This document shows, piece after piece, positions 8,632 through 18,340 of a stretch of 64,000 bases of DNA. Both the position numbers and the translations under genes were made by a program. The stretch is from Gayadomonas joobiniege G7 (lineage in GTDB: Bacteria > Pseudomonadota > Gammaproteobacteria > Enterobacterales > Alteromonadaceae): positions 620,001 to 684,000 of the forward strand of contig NZ_AMRX01000008.1 of the NCBI RefSeq assembly GCF_000300815.1. Reading direction: 5' to 3'. The notes beneath the pieces are model-generated. The model had not been told where the DNA came from and did no database searches. It was given only the letters and a program-made list of their open reading frames with translations. The first letter of the stretch is position 1. Every line of letters starts with the position of its first letter.

Positions 8632-10329
8632 TTAAGATGAACAACTATAATGATTTACGCCACCCAAACCAAAAAACTCGGCCGGACGCAATTGATAAAA
8701 AGTACGCTCGACTTCTCCGTCTTGCTCATCGTAGGGGTGGTTTAGTACCTGCTGTAACTGTTGCAGCAACGAATAATCGCCTTGCATGGCTTGTTCATAA
8801 GTCGGCACTATCAGCCATTCACGCCAACTATACTTAGGGTTGACCTTTTTTAACTTTTGTTTGAGTTCGGCCGTTTTCTGATCGGCGTTAATATGTCTGC
8901 GCCATTGACTCAACCATGCGCGCCATTGTTTTTCCTGCGACTCGTTGGGGGCCTGATAAAAACACTTTTCCAACGATTCAAACTCACTGGGTAGATTACT
9001 TAACTCACGAAACATTAAAGTATAATCAGCTTGTGATTTCATCATTAACTGCAAAAGTTGCACGACAATCTCAGTTTTATACTCAGGCAAAGCAAGTTTA
9101 TCAGCCCACATGCGTTCAAGCTTTTGCCGCATGATTGGCGCAAAACCCGCTTCTATTTGGGCAAGTTTGGCTTGCGCTTCACCATTAACCAAGGGTTTAA
9201 GACTTGCACAAAACATCTTAAAATTGGCTTCAGCGGCCAATGGTTGATTTAAAAACGAGAAGTGTCTGCCGCCGCCGGTCCAAGGTTGAAACATGGCATC
9301 AAAAGGTTCCATAAAACCAAAAGGACCATAATCTAGTGTATAACCGCCTGCCGCACAGTTATCACTGTTAAAGTTACCTTGGCAATAACCCACCCGTAAC
9401 CAATTGGCCACTAGGCTAGTTAAACGATCGCAAAAATGATTGGCTAATAAGGGTATTTTTGACGTTAATGGCAGGCTCGGGTCAATATCTGTTTGATATT
9501 CACGTTCGATTAAATGCTCAACTAACATAGTGAGCTCATTTAGGGCTTTTGCATGTTCGTTATTGCGCACGCGGCGCGCAAACAACTCTAGTTGACCAAC
9601 TCGGATAAACGATGGTGCGACTCTGGTTGAAATGGCTACCGGATTTGCAACCATAATTTCTGGATCTTCTGATCGAGAACCTTCTCGGTACCAAGGGCGA
9701 TGCACTTGTTCTGATTTTGATACAAATAAACTCAACGAACGTGATGTTGCAATACCTAGTGCATGCATATGTTCTTGTGCTAAAAACTCACGGACGCTAG
9801 ATCTTAATACAGCGCGGCCATCACCACCTCGGCAATAAGGCGTGCGGCCGGCACCTTTAAGCTGCATTTCCCAACGCTGACCAGATGGGCTTAGCATTTC
9901 TAACACTGAAATTGCGCGGCCATCGCCATAACCATTACCGGTGCGAAACGGACATTGTTGAGTATATTCGGTGCCATAAATGGATAGCGCATAACCGGTT
10001 GCCCAACCATAAGGTTTAAAAGGCTCATTGAGATGGGACAGATCGCCAGAGAACAGCTTTTGAAAACCTTCATCGTTCGCAAACTGGTCGTCAAACCCAA
10101 GTTCGTTAAATAAGTTTTGGCTATGGGCGATGTATTCTGGATCCGGCAAAGGGGTTGGTTTAACCGGCACATAATGGCCTGAAAACACCTGTCTTGGTTG
10201 AAAATCTTCACCGGATTCAGTGGCATCGGGGTCAGCGTTTAAAGCATTCAGCAATGAATAATCGACACCTGGTGACAACTCGTTGAGGTGTTTGATTTTG
10301 CCCTGATTTTTTTCTGCTTTTTGAGACAT
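8632..10329 (-). CDS. selO: SelO-family protein adenylyltransferase (YdiU/UPF0061)
   Basis: A 565-residue SelO pseudokinase-fold protein; family members transfer AMP to protein Ser/Thr/Tyr and act in oxidative stress responses. Seen here are the highly conserved [20 protein letters not shown] block, the [15 protein letters not shown]-terminal segment, the GNFNSDN metal-binding loop, the [12 protein letters not shown] segment and the C-terminal Cys-Ser-Ser of bacterial members. It is longer than E. coli YdiU (about 480), mostly through a longer N-terminus and middle. The ATG at 10329 is preferred over the one at 10353 because AAGGG precedes it at normal spacing. It is a housekeeping gene, unrelated to the surrounding galactan locus. 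Confidence 0.9.
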   Translation of the reverse strand: MSQKAEKNQGKIKHLNELSPGVDYSLLNALNADPDATESGEDFQPRQVFSGHYVPVKPTPLPDPEYIAHSQNLFNELGFDDQFANDEGFQKLFSGDLSHLNEPFKPYGWATGYALSIYGTEYTQQCPFRTGNGYGDGRAISVLEMLSPSGQRWEMQLKGAGRTPYCRGGDGRAVLRSSVREFLAQEHMHALGIATSRSLSLFVSKSEQVHRPWYREGSRSEDPEIMVANPVAISTRVAPSFIRVGQLELFARRVRNNEHAKALNELTMLVEHLIEREYQTDIDPSLPLTSKIPLLANHFCDRLTSLVANWLRVGYCQGNFNSDNCAAGGYTLDYGPFGFMEPFDAMFQPWTGGGRHFSFLNQPLAAEANFKMFCASLKPLVNGEAQAKLAQIEAGFAPIMRQKLERMWADKLALPEYKTEIVVQLLQLMMKSQADYTLMFRELSNLPSEFESLEKCFYQAPNESQEKQWRAWLSQWRRHINADQKTAELKQKLKKVNPKYSWREWLIVPTYEQAMQGDYSLLQQLQQVLNHPYDEQDGEVERTFYQLRPAEFFGLGGVNHYSCSS

Positions 10330-10412
10330 GAAGCGACCCTTAATGAAAACCATAAATGATCGACTACGCTAGCAGAATCTAATTTTTATTGCCAGTACCT
10401 GTTGACCTTTGA

Positions 10413-10443
10413 CGCCATTCTTTGATATCAAAAGTTAATGGCG
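10413..10443 (+). terminator. Hairpin with T-run between two minus-strand genes
   Basis: CGCCATT pairs with AATGGCG around an inner near-palindrome (CTTTGATATCAAAAG), followed on the plus strand by TTTTTT. The flanking genes are both on the minus strand, so as an intrinsic terminator it would face the wrong way; it might end antisense transcription or be an operator before selO. Confidence 0.4.
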
Positions 10444-10448
10444 GTTTT

Positions 10449-12116
10449 TTATTTAGAAGTATATCCTTTTTCAATATCAACTGTGTAGCGGTTTACCTTA
10501 GGAAAACCAGAACCACGAGCATATTCCAGTGATTTTTTCCACTCTGCTTTGAGCCGATTTAGAACCGCTTCATGTTTAGGATCATCAATCAGGTTATGTG
10601 CCTCTAACGGATCTTCGGCAATATAATAAAGCTCTTCATACACAGCTTTTTCGCCTTGCAGTGGGCCTTCTGCATAACTTCGATAGGTCGCAATTTGTGG
10701 ATCATGCACACCATATAACATCTTATTGACATTCATGCCGAGGTGTTTGGCTATTTTTATTTTTTCAACCGCTGACGCGTTATTATTTTGATAATAACGT
10801 ATGTACTTCCAGTTTTTATCTTGTACCGCTTCGCATCTAGGGTTACCAAAATGAGTTGACCATAAATTTTCGGTAAAAGTTAAAGCTCGCTGGGTTGCTT
10901 TATTTTGGTAAATCACCGGGTGAAGATCTTCGCCTTGAAAAGTATCAGGTGCTGAGACTCCGGCCATAGATAATAGAGTTGGGGCAATGTCTATGGTAGA
11001 CACAAGTGCATCGCTGCGGTTATTGGCAGGGCGTTTTCTTGGATCATAAATGATCATAGGAACATGAGTATTTTTTTCGTAACATAAACCTTTTCCACCT
11101 AAACCATGTTCACCCATAAATAGGCCGTGATCTGAAGTAAAGACTATCACAGTATTATCGTCGATTTGTTTTTCAGCCAACATTTGACGGATTTTGCCAA
11201 CCATGCGATCAATGCCTGTCATCGCCTGATATTGGCGGATCAGACGCTCACGTGTGCCAGCAGGCGTATCAACCGAGTTATAAATCGTTTGACGGTCTTT
11301 TACATGGTGTAACCATGCGGGAAGTTTAGGTTGTTTAATATCTGCTTTTGCTAAATAGTGTTTTGGAAGAGGGATCTCAATATCTCGGAACAAGCTTTTA
11401 TAAATTTTATCGTCACTTTCGCGCTGCTCCATGGTGCTGGTACCTGCACCATGCGGTAGGTTGAGGTTAATGGACAGCATAAAAGGTTTATCTGTTGGTC
11501 TTTTTTCTAAAAATTTGATTGCGCGTTTAAATCTATGTTCGTTGTTGTCTAAAAAGTCAGTTACGCCTTCGCCCACAACCTCTATCTGAGTATCATTCTC
11601 CGCTTCTTTAAAGATCTTATGGGCTTCTTTAGGGTAGAAGCGAATATGGCCATGACCCGCGTACCAATAATCGAACGACTTTTCCATAATGCCTGAAAGG
11701 TAACCTTGCTCTCCAATCGGCGCATGATTTTTACCGACCCAACCAGTGTAATAACCAGCTTTTTTTAATAAAACTGGATAACTGTTGTGCCACGCTTCTT
11801 CAGCTACACTTGTACCTGAATTAAAGTTAACGCCATGTTTGCGTTCATACTGGCTTAATAAAATAGATATGCGGCTTGGCGTACAAATGGCGCTGGTAAC
11901 ATGAGCGTTAGTAAAAAGAACCCCTTGGTTAGCAAGCTCATCAATATTTGGTGTTTTAACTACAGGATTTCCCGTTACGCTCAAATATCCGTAGGGTTGG
12001 TCATCCGTAAGAATAAAAATGATATTTGGTTGGTCGCTTCTTGCGTGTATCAAAAAAGACGGAGCCAACAATAAAAATAAAAATGCAAACCAAGATGCTC
12101 GTTTGATAGAAAACAT
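10449..12116 (-). CDS. Secreted S1-type sulfatase (CTPSR)
   Basis: A 555-residue formylglycine-dependent sulfatase of the alkaline-phosphatase superfamily. A signal peptide (cut near IHARS) precedes the metal site TDDQ (residues 37-40). The maturation motif is CTPSR at residues 78-82; the usual following LTG is replaced by ILLSQYE. The second metal site is in FTSDHGLFMGEHGL, and the C-terminal region DPLEAHNLIDDP is typical. It should remove sulfate esters from galactan fragments in the periplasm; subfamily and position specificity cannot be assigned here. An AGGGAG site precedes the ATG. It stands alone between SelO and the efflux operon, yet belongs functionally with the locus sulfatases. 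Confidence 0.85.
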   Translation of the reverse strand: MFSIKRASWFAFLFLLLAPSFLIHARSDQPNIIFILTDDQPYGYLSVTGNPVVKTPNIDELANQGVLFTNAHVTSAICTPSRISILLSQYERKHGVNFNSGTSVAEEAWHNSYPVLLKKAGYYTGWVGKNHAPIGEQGYLSGIMEKSFDYWYAGHGHIRFYPKEAHKIFKEAENDTQIEVVGEGVTDFLDNNEHRFKRAIKFLEKRPTDKPFMLSINLNLPHGAGTSTMEQRESDDKIYKSLFRDIEIPLPKHYLAKADIKQPKLPAWLHHVKDRQTIYNSVDTPAGTRERLIRQYQAMTGIDRMVGKIRQMLAEKQIDDNTVIVFTSDHGLFMGEHGLGGKGLCYEKNTHVPMIIYDPRKRPANNRSDALVSTIDIAPTLLSMAGVSAPDTFQGEDLHPVIYQNKATQRALTFTENLWSTHFGNPRCEAVQDKNWKYIRYYQNNNASAVEKIKIAKHLGMNVNKMLYGVHDPQIATYRSYAEGPLQGEKAVYEELYYIAEDPLEAHNLIDDPKHEAVLNRLKAEWKKSLEYARGSGFPKVNRYTVDIEKGYTSK

Positions 12117-12207
12117 TAAACTCCCTATATAAAATCAATAAATTAAATATAAAGTTTAGTATAAGGGAAAATAATATTTACGCAATTGTTAAATATGCTA
12201 AAAATCT

Positions 12208-12236
12208 GGATAGGCGTCGGTGCTCAGCGCCTATCC
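12208..12236 (-). terminator. Terminator of the RND efflux operon
   Basis: A 9-bp perfect stem, GGATAGGCG with CGCCTATCC, starts ten bases after the stop of the RND pump gene. On the minus strand it is followed by AGATTTTT, a slightly displaced T-run. Confidence 0.7.
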
Positions 12237-12245
12237 ATAAAGCCT

Positions 12246-15200
12246 TTAGTTGGTAGAGTTTTGTGGGGGGCTATGCGGTTTTGCTTTGTCCAAGTTTTGC
12301 CACCATTTAAATACGGTTAGACTTTTATTTTTAACATCACAGCCGCACAGATATAAACAGGGCACAAAAAATAGCGTGACTAGTGTCGCTAATACAATGC
12401 CATATGCAAGAGATACAACCATAGGCACTAAAAATTTAGATTGCTCATTGTCTCCTGAAAGCATAGGTACCAAGCCGATAAATGTTGTGATTGAGGTTAA
12501 TAATATGGGCCTGAATCGCAGTCGGCCAGCTTCTAAAGCTGATGCAAACGGCGTATATCCTTTAGCCCTAAGTTTGTTCAAACAATCAATTAAGACCAGG
12601 TTATCATTCACAACAACCCCGCTGGCTGCCAAAATCCCTAACATAGAAAAAGCACCATAATAAACATCATGGCCCCAGTGACCTAATACTGAACCCATAT
12701 AGGCAAAAGGAATGGCTGACATAATTAAAAAGGGCTGGGTATAAGACTTAAATGCGATGGCCATTAAAATATAACACATAATAAATGCCATCCCTTCCAA
12801 ATAAATCACTTGGTTAACAAATTCGTCTTTGTCTCTTTGGCTGTCACCTCTATCAGTGGTGATTTCTGGGTGACGTTTGCGCCACTCTGGGATAAATTCT
12901 TCACGAATTTTTTTCATGACTTCTGCACGCTCTGAGCCACCGTATTCAGCCCAAACCCAAACAATCTTTTTTCCGTCTCGGCGCTGGATCCGACTCACCC
13001 CAGGTTTCATCTCTAGATTAATTACTGACATTAGTGGCACTTCTCGGCCGTCACGCATGCGAATGTTTAAATTAAAGATTGAGTCTAATGCTTCGCGTTC
13101 TGAGCGAGAGTATCTCACTTTAACTCTGGCATCACCACCGGCTCTTGGCAGCCTTTGTACCTCTTGGCCAAAAAACGCTTGGCGAACCTGTTTGCTCACT
13201 TCGCGAATATTTATGCCTAATGATTCGGCACCTGGTTTTAATGTCATGACGATTTCTTTGCTACCACGGTCTAGCGAGTCACGGATCATAAAAACGTTTT
13301 TATACGTTGACATATGTTCTTTCAATTCATTCGAGGCTAACGCCATCGCATCTAAATTTTCACCTAAAATAGGAAAAACGATCCTTGGATCTCGGGTATT
13401 CAGTGTGGTTTTAAAGTCTATTTCTTCGGCATCCGGGATATCACCAATATATTCAGTCAATAAAGCTGTCGCCTCATCAATGTCCATGGCTCTGTTTTCC
13501 ATCGGCACTAATTTAATAAAGCTCATGATACGAGTTCCCCATAAACGGGTAAAAATGTGCTCGGCAAAAGCGATATTGCCATCTTCACCACTTTGTTCGG
13601 CAATTTCATGTGCTAATTTTTGCTGTGCTGCCGTCATTTTTTCGTATACTTGCTGTACTCGCTCGAAGGATGCATTTTCGGGCATAGAAACCGTCATTCG
13701 GATAGTATCGGCTTCGATTTTGGGTTCAAATGACTGTTTTACATAGTTATCTTCAAGTAATTTAAACGAAAAGAATAAACACAAGACAAATAGACCAACC
13801 ACCATATAACGCCACCTTAATAAAACATTCATCAGTGGCACATATAAGTTGTCACCCATATAGCGCATAAAACCAGCAAAAACGCCTTGGATTCGAGTTA
13901 AAAGATTTTCTTTTTTAACTTTATCTTCAGCAAGGTGCTTTAAATGGCAAGGTAAAATACAAAGTGATTCGAACAGCGAAAATAACAGGGCTAAGATAAC
14001 AACCATCGCGATAGAACGAGTGAATTCGGCTGTGCTACCAGGCAACATAGACATAGGTATAAATACGATAATGGTGGTTAATACACCAAAAATTACGGGT
14101 TTAGCCACCTCACGAACGCCCATGTAAGCCGCTTGTTCACCATGAAAACCGTTTTCGTGAGCACTGTGTATGCTTTCACCGATAACAATCGCATCATCAA
14201 CCACTATGCCGATTACCATCATAAAAGCAAACAAGCTGATCATATTCAAAGACACGTCAACACTCGGCAATAACCAGAATGCGGCCGAAAAAGCAGTGGC
14301 TATGCCCATGCTCACCCAAAATGCAATTTTGGGTTGTAAAAACAATAATAAGGTGACAAAAACTAACAATAAACCGCTGATGGCGTTGCTAAAGATAGAA
14401 TTAAGCCGACTTTGGTATGCTTGGTTCCAGTCTTCCCAAAGCGTTAATGATAAACCGTCAGGCAAGTGTGGGGTTTTCCGTTCAATGTACGCTTGAATGC
14501 TGGCCGACATTTTAGGAATGTTCATGTAATCAGAGTTCATTACGTCGACTAAAATTGCTGGTTCACCATCAAATGCTGAAAATCTTCTGGCTTGCATTGG
14601 ACCATCAATAATTTCTGCAACGTCTGATAAATATAACGTAGCGCCATCTGCTGTTTGGCGAACAATGATATCGGCAAAATCTACTTGGTCTTCAGCACGG
14701 CTACGAACGCTCAGTTTATATGATTCGGTTTCGCTTCTAATGGTCCCTGCTGATAGGTTAACCGATTGATTACGAATGGCATTGGCAACTTCATCAAAGC
14801 TGATTTGATAGTATCTGAGTTTATCTTCCGAAATTTCAATCGATACTTCATCGCCGGTTTCGCCCGTTAAGTTGACTAAAGAAATTAATGGTAATGAGCC
14901 AACTTCACGGCGAATTTCTTGTGCAACCTTGTTTAAAATTTCTTCGCTGGCAAAGCCGTGTAAAGCAATTCTAATCATTGGCTCGCGGTTTGTCCGCTCA
15001 GTCACTATAACTTTATCTGCGTCGTTAGGTAAGCCGTTCACAGAGTTAATTTTTTCGCGCACGTCATCGGCAAATTTTCGTCGGTCGACTCTTTCCTCTC
15101 CGGTCACTGTGACTCGAGCGCGACCTTCAAATGCGTTCGACACGACAAACTTAATGCCTTCAACATTTTTTACGGCTTCTTCGAAACGGACTATGATTTG

Positions 15201-15395
15201 ATCTTCAACTTCACGAGGCCCAGCGCCAGGCCAACTCATGCTGATGTCCATGATAGGCAAACGCACGGTCGGAAAAGGTTCTTTTTCGATTGAGAAAGTA
15301 TAGCTCATTACGCCAGCAACAAATAAAGCAACCATGGCAAGGTTGGCGGCAATTGGGTTTTTAATCCACCATGCCAAAATTGAATTAGCTGGCAT
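12246..15395 (-). CDS. RND-family efflux pump inner-membrane subunit
   Basis: A 1049-residue AcrB/MexB-class RND transporter driven by proton influx. The N-terminus (NPIAANLAMVALFVAGVMSYTF) is the first membrane helix, followed by a porter domain. The second helix cluster contains the paired acidic residues of the proton relay in GIVVDDAIVIGES. A second periplasmic domain and a C-terminal helix bundle (SGVVVNDNLVLIDCLNKLR) complete the duplicated layout. The start overlaps the end of the membrane-fusion gene by 11 bases, so translation is coupled. The sequence resembles the HAE/multidrug group more than the metal-exporting CusA group, because no methionine relay stands out, but this is an impression. 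The substrate is unknown. Confidence 0.9.
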   Translation of the reverse strand: MPANSILAWWIKNPIAANLAMVALFVAGVMSYTFSIEKEPFPTVRLPIMDISMSWPGAGPREVEDQIIVRFEEAVKNVEGIKFVVSNAFEGRARVTVTGEERVDRRKFADDVREKINSVNGLPNDADKVIVTERTNREPMIRIALHGFASEEILNKVAQEIRREVGSLPLISLVNLTGETGDEVSIEISEDKLRYYQISFDEVANAIRNQSVNLSAGTIRSETESYKLSVRSRAEDQVDFADIIVRQTADGATLYLSDVAEIIDGPMQARRFSAFDGEPAILVDVMNSDYMNIPKMSASIQAYIERKTPHLPDGLSLTLWEDWNQAYQSRLNSIFSNAISGLLLVFVTLLLFLQPKIAFWVSMGIATAFSAAFWLLPSVDVSLNMISLFAFMMVIGIVVDDAIVIGESIHSAHENGFHGEQAAYMGVREVAKPVIFGVLTTIIVFIPMSMLPGSTAEFTRSIAMVVILALLFSLFESLCILPCHLKHLAEDKVKKENLLTRIQGVFAGFMRYMGDNLYVPLMNVLLRWRYMVVGLFVLCLFFSFKLLEDNYVKQSFEPKIEADTIRMTVSMPENASFERVQQVYEKMTAAQQKLAHEIAEQSGEDGNIAFAEHIFTRLWGTRIMSFIKLVPMENRAMDIDEATALLTEYIGDIPDAEEIDFKTTLNTRDPRIVFPILGENLDAMALASNELKEHMSTYKNVFMIRDSLDRGSKEIVMTLKPGAESLGINIREVSKQVRQAFFGQEVQRLPRAGGDARVKVRYSRSEREALDSIFNLNIRMRDGREVPLMSVINLEMKPGVSRIQRRDGKKIVWVWAEYGGSERAEVMKKIREEFIPEWRKRHPEITTDRGDSQRDKDEFVNQVIYLEGMAFIMCYILMAIAFKSYTQPFLIMSAIPFAYMGSVLGHWGHDVYYGAFSMLGILAASGVVVNDNLVLIDCLNKLRAKGYTPFASALEAGRLRFRPILLTSITTFIGLVPMLSGDNEQSKFLVPMVVSLAYGIVLATLVTLFFVPCLYLCGCDVKNKSLTVFKWWQNLDKAKPHSPPQNSTN

Positions 15396-16653
15396 CTTCT
15401 TCCACCTCTTCGCTGGTGTTTTCCATTGGTTTTTTCACCGCTTTCTGGCTGACTTCTAAGGTGCTCTTTTGCTCTATAGGAATGACTTTTAGGCCATTTG
15501 TAGCCATCGCTAATGCAGATGTGATTACGCGTGTTTTGTTTTTAAGTCCAGTCACAATGATACTGTCTGGGGTGCGCTGAACTATGTTTGCTGGCACTAT
15601 CTCTAATTCATTTTTTTTGCCGACAATCCACAACTCGCCGTTGTTTCTGAGGGCCGTTTTCGGGAGTTCGCTGCCCGCATCTATCCAGCGGCCTGATATT
15701 TCGGCTGCCACAAAACTACCGCTTAATAGGGGTGCAGTGTTTGATTGATACGGATTTTTAACCTGAGCGACGGCAAATAGTGAGCGGGTTTTATTATCCA
15801 CCACAGCTTCGGTTCGAACGATTTTTGCTGGCCAACTTGTTTGCCCTTCGATAGTTTGGCCATATAATTTTACCGTAAACGGAGATTTTTCATAACTTTG
15901 GTAATAGCCGGCTGGCAATTGGATCTGCGATAATTGTTCAATGCTTAAAGGTAAACGAACTTCCATTAACTCAGTTGAAAAAATAGATGCAAGATTATTA
16001 CCGCGGTTTACATATTGATACTCACTGACGGTTTCTTTTTCAACCCGCCCATCAAACGGGGCGTAGATTCTGGTTCGTTGCAGTGATAGCTTAGCGATTG
16101 CCAATTCGGCTTCAGCCGATTTTAAATTTGCTTTTGCTTGTTTTAATTGTGGCTCACGCAGAGCTAGTTTTGTAACCGAAGTACGACCTAAACTTTTTAG
16201 CTCTAATACTGCCGCTTCAGCTTCTGCTTCAGTTTGTGCTAACTGCTGACTTGCTTGAGCGACTCTGGCTTGTTTTTGGATCACTGCCAATTCATAGTCG
16301 CTCGGCTCAATCTCAATTAACAGCTCACCTTTTTTAAATTGCCCACCGTTTACTAAATTGGGAGAAACATAAACAACAGGACCAGATACTTGGGGTTTTA
16401 ATTCAACCATGTTGACCGGTAAAACTTGACCTTGACTATGGCCTTTTAATTGAATTTTTTGATTTTCGGCAGTGTAGGTAAATACACGTATTTTTTTCAC
16501 TCGATTCGGTCGCTGCTCGGGTTCAGGTTTGTTCATTTCTAACCAATAATATACGGCATAAAAAAAACTAACCAATATTAAGGGGGTGAGTACCCACTTT
16601 ATAAATTGACCGCGGCGGTTTATTTGTCGTGTTTGTTCAAAGTGATTGTTCAT
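15385..16653 (-). CDS. RND efflux periplasmic adaptor (membrane fusion protein)
   Basis: A 422-residue HlyD/AcrA-like adaptor that bridges pump and outer-membrane channel. One N-terminal membrane anchor (WVLTPLILVSFFYAVYYW) is followed by a beta-barrel and lipoyl half (VSGPVVYVSPNLVNGGQFKKGE). Next come an alpha-helical hairpin rich in Ala, Gln and Glu (residues about 125-190) and the second lipoyl half (RIYAPFDGRVEKETVSEYQYV). The tail is acidic (SEEVEEDAS). The start overlaps the upstream channel gene by 17 bases and the stop overlaps the pump gene by 11, giving a tight three-gene operon. Confidence 0.9.
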   Translation of the reverse strand: MNNHFEQTRQINRRGQFIKWVLTPLILVSFFYAVYYWLEMNKPEPEQRPNRVKKIRVFTYTAENQKIQLKGHSQGQVLPVNMVELKPQVSGPVVYVSPNLVNGGQFKKGELLIEIEPSDYELAVIQKQARVAQASQQLAQTEAEAEAAVLELKSLGRTSVTKLALREPQLKQAKANLKSAEAELAIAKLSLQRTRIYAPFDGRVEKETVSEYQYVNRGNNLASIFSTELMEVRLPLSIEQLSQIQLPAGYYQSYEKSPFTVKLYGQTIEGQTSWPAKIVRTEAVVDNKTRSLFAVAQVKNPYQSNTAPLLSGSFVAAEISGRWIDAGSELPKTALRNNGELWIVGKKNELEIVPANIVQRTPDSIIVTGLKNKTRVITSALAMATNGLKVIPIEQKSTLEVSQKAVKKPMENTSEEVEEDAS

Positions 16654-18049
16654 TATTTTCTTCTTCCTTTAACGGAAACTGGGCACCTAAAGCAAGGGTT
16701 AAATCAACTCGGTTATTTAATATGGCAAAGTGAGATCGAATTTCACTTAATTCAGCGTTGATACGGCGGTTTTGAATATTAAATACTTCAAAACTACTCG
16801 CTAGACCTTGCTCGTACTGGCGTACTAATAAGTTTTCTGAAGCCAAAATCTGCTCATTTGCAGCGCTTAAATGCAAATATCTTTTGTTGAGTTCATAGTC
16901 TGACACTATGGCTGCTTCAATTTCCTGCATGGCTTGCAAGATCTTTTTTTGATAATTAAGCCAGGCGATTTCTTGCCTTGTTAAATTTTTTTGATTTAGT
17001 TGGTTGAGCCTATCTGCATTGAATACTGGCATTGCAATATCGGTGGCTAATCGGCCCAGCCAGTTTTGCCAGTCTAATAAACGGCTTAACGAATTAGTGC
17101 CATTAGATAAATCGGCCGTTAAATTAAAGCTTGGCAAATGGTTTTTACTGGAACTTTGCCAGCGATGAACCGCAGCTGCTAACCTCAATTCGGCTGCTTT
17201 TAAATCGGGGCGCTGATTTAAAATATCGGCCGGCGAAATCGTTATGTTCAATGTTGGGGCTTGCGGTGTGGTAAAAGTTAGTGGCAAAGACGCCGATGGA
17301 TAACGGCCTAACATAACATTGATGCGTTGGATGTTTTGATTATAACGGCTTTCGTACTGGGCCAAATTAGACTCTATACTGTGCAAGGTTGTTTGAGCCA
17401 GATATAAATCTAGCGGTTTGGCCAATCCTAGATCAACGCGGCGACCGGTAATTTCAACACGCTTTTTTTGGTTATCAAGATTATATTGGGTCACTTCTTT
17501 TAGTTTATAATTGAGCCCTGCATCTAAATAAACGCGCATTAACGCAGCGATGAGCGATTGTTGAACTTGCTGAAAATCTGCTACAGATGCTTGCCAGTCA
17601 GATTCGGCCGCATCGGATAAGTGACCTAAACGATTCCACAAGTCTAACTCCCAACCAATACGCAAACGAGTATTCATGCTGGTGTTCGTGGTTTTTTGCT
17701 GGTTGGTATCCAAGCGCTGACTGGCAGACCAACCCGTCGAAAAATTCGCATCTGGGATCAGTTGGCTATCTGCTATTATTAAATCTGATTCGGCGATTTG
17801 GATCCTTTTATAAGCGGTTAATACATCTTGATTATTTTTTATTGCGATGTGAACCAAATTACTCAATTCACTTGGGAACTCACCCAATAATTCGAGTTTT
17901 TCGCTTTGATATTCGCTTGTTAGCCAGTTTTTTGGTAACTCTAACTTGCTTTGCTCAGCGTTTAGGTTAGCACTTTCAGAACGACTACTGCAGCCAACAC
18001 TTTGTGTTAATGCAGATATCAAAAAAATCCAACAAACAGTCTGCTTCAT
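16637..18049 (-). CDS. RND efflux outer-membrane channel lipoprotein (TolC/NodT family)
   Basis: A 470-residue outer-membrane factor with a lipobox (TQSVGC, Cys20), as in OprM-like NodT proteins. Two repeats each contain long amphipathic helices and the characteristic RPDLKAAELRLAAA segment, and conserved ADIL, LPSFNLTADLS and QYEQGLASSFEVFNIQ stretches are present. It is the first gene of the efflux operon. Its start has no clear ribosome site; TTAACTT precedes the ATG. The promoter lies in the 291-base divergent gap shared with the sulfatase at 18341. Confidence 0.9.
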   Translation of the reverse strand: MKQTVCWIFLISALTQSVGCSSRSESANLNAEQSKLELPKNWLTSEYQSEKLELLGEFPSELSNLVHIAIKNNQDVLTAYKRIQIAESDLIIADSQLIPDANFSTGWSASQRLDTNQQKTTNTSMNTRLRIGWELDLWNRLGHLSDAAESDWQASVADFQQVQQSLIAALMRVYLDAGLNYKLKEVTQYNLDNQKKRVEITGRRVDLGLAKPLDLYLAQTTLHSIESNLAQYESRYNQNIQRINVMLGRYPSASLPLTFTTPQAPTLNITISPADILNQRPDLKAAELRLAAAVHRWQSSSKNHLPSFNLTADLSNGTNSLSRLLDWQNWLGRLATDIAMPVFNADRLNQLNQKNLTRQEIAWLNYQKKILQAMQEIEAAIVSDYELNKRYLHLSAANEQILASENLLVRQYEQGLASSFEVFNIQNRRINAELSEIRSHFAILNNRVDLTLALGAQFPLKEEENNEQSL

Positions 18050-18340
18050 AAGTTAATCACTAGAGGTTAAATAAATTGTTTTAAAACCTTAAATACTTTG
18101 TATTTATTATAAAGAAGGGAATACGTTTTCCCATCAATTTTATGTAAATTCTTTGTAAGTTAACTTAAGTTGTTACGAGAGAAGATAATTGACACTGTTC
18201 TAGCACTTAAATAGAAAAACACACAAAAAACACACTAGAAGAAGGTTTTTATTTTTAATTTTTTGTTATATAAAGGTGTCAGATCGTATTTGAAAAAACA
18301 AGTATGGTTTATCTTGTAACAAATAACTTATATATCGCTA
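18050..18340. promoter_or_regulatory. Divergent promoter region between efflux and sulfatase operons
   Basis: This 291-base AT-rich gap has no credible gene. A possible plus-strand promoter has TTGACA at 18189-18194 and a weak -10 TAGAAA at 18212-18217 (17-base spacer), giving a leader of about 120 bases before the sulfatase ATG. A run of ACACA repeats (about 18220-18235) follows the -10. Confidence 0.3.

Noticed and set aside
12877-13746. Long plus-strand open frame of 289 codons
   Set aside because: Lies entirely within the RND pump gene on the other strand and shows Ser/Arg-rich shadow-type composition.
18220-18240. ACACA-rich run as a CRISPR-like or microsatellite repeat
   Set aside because: Too short and irregular, with no spacer pattern.
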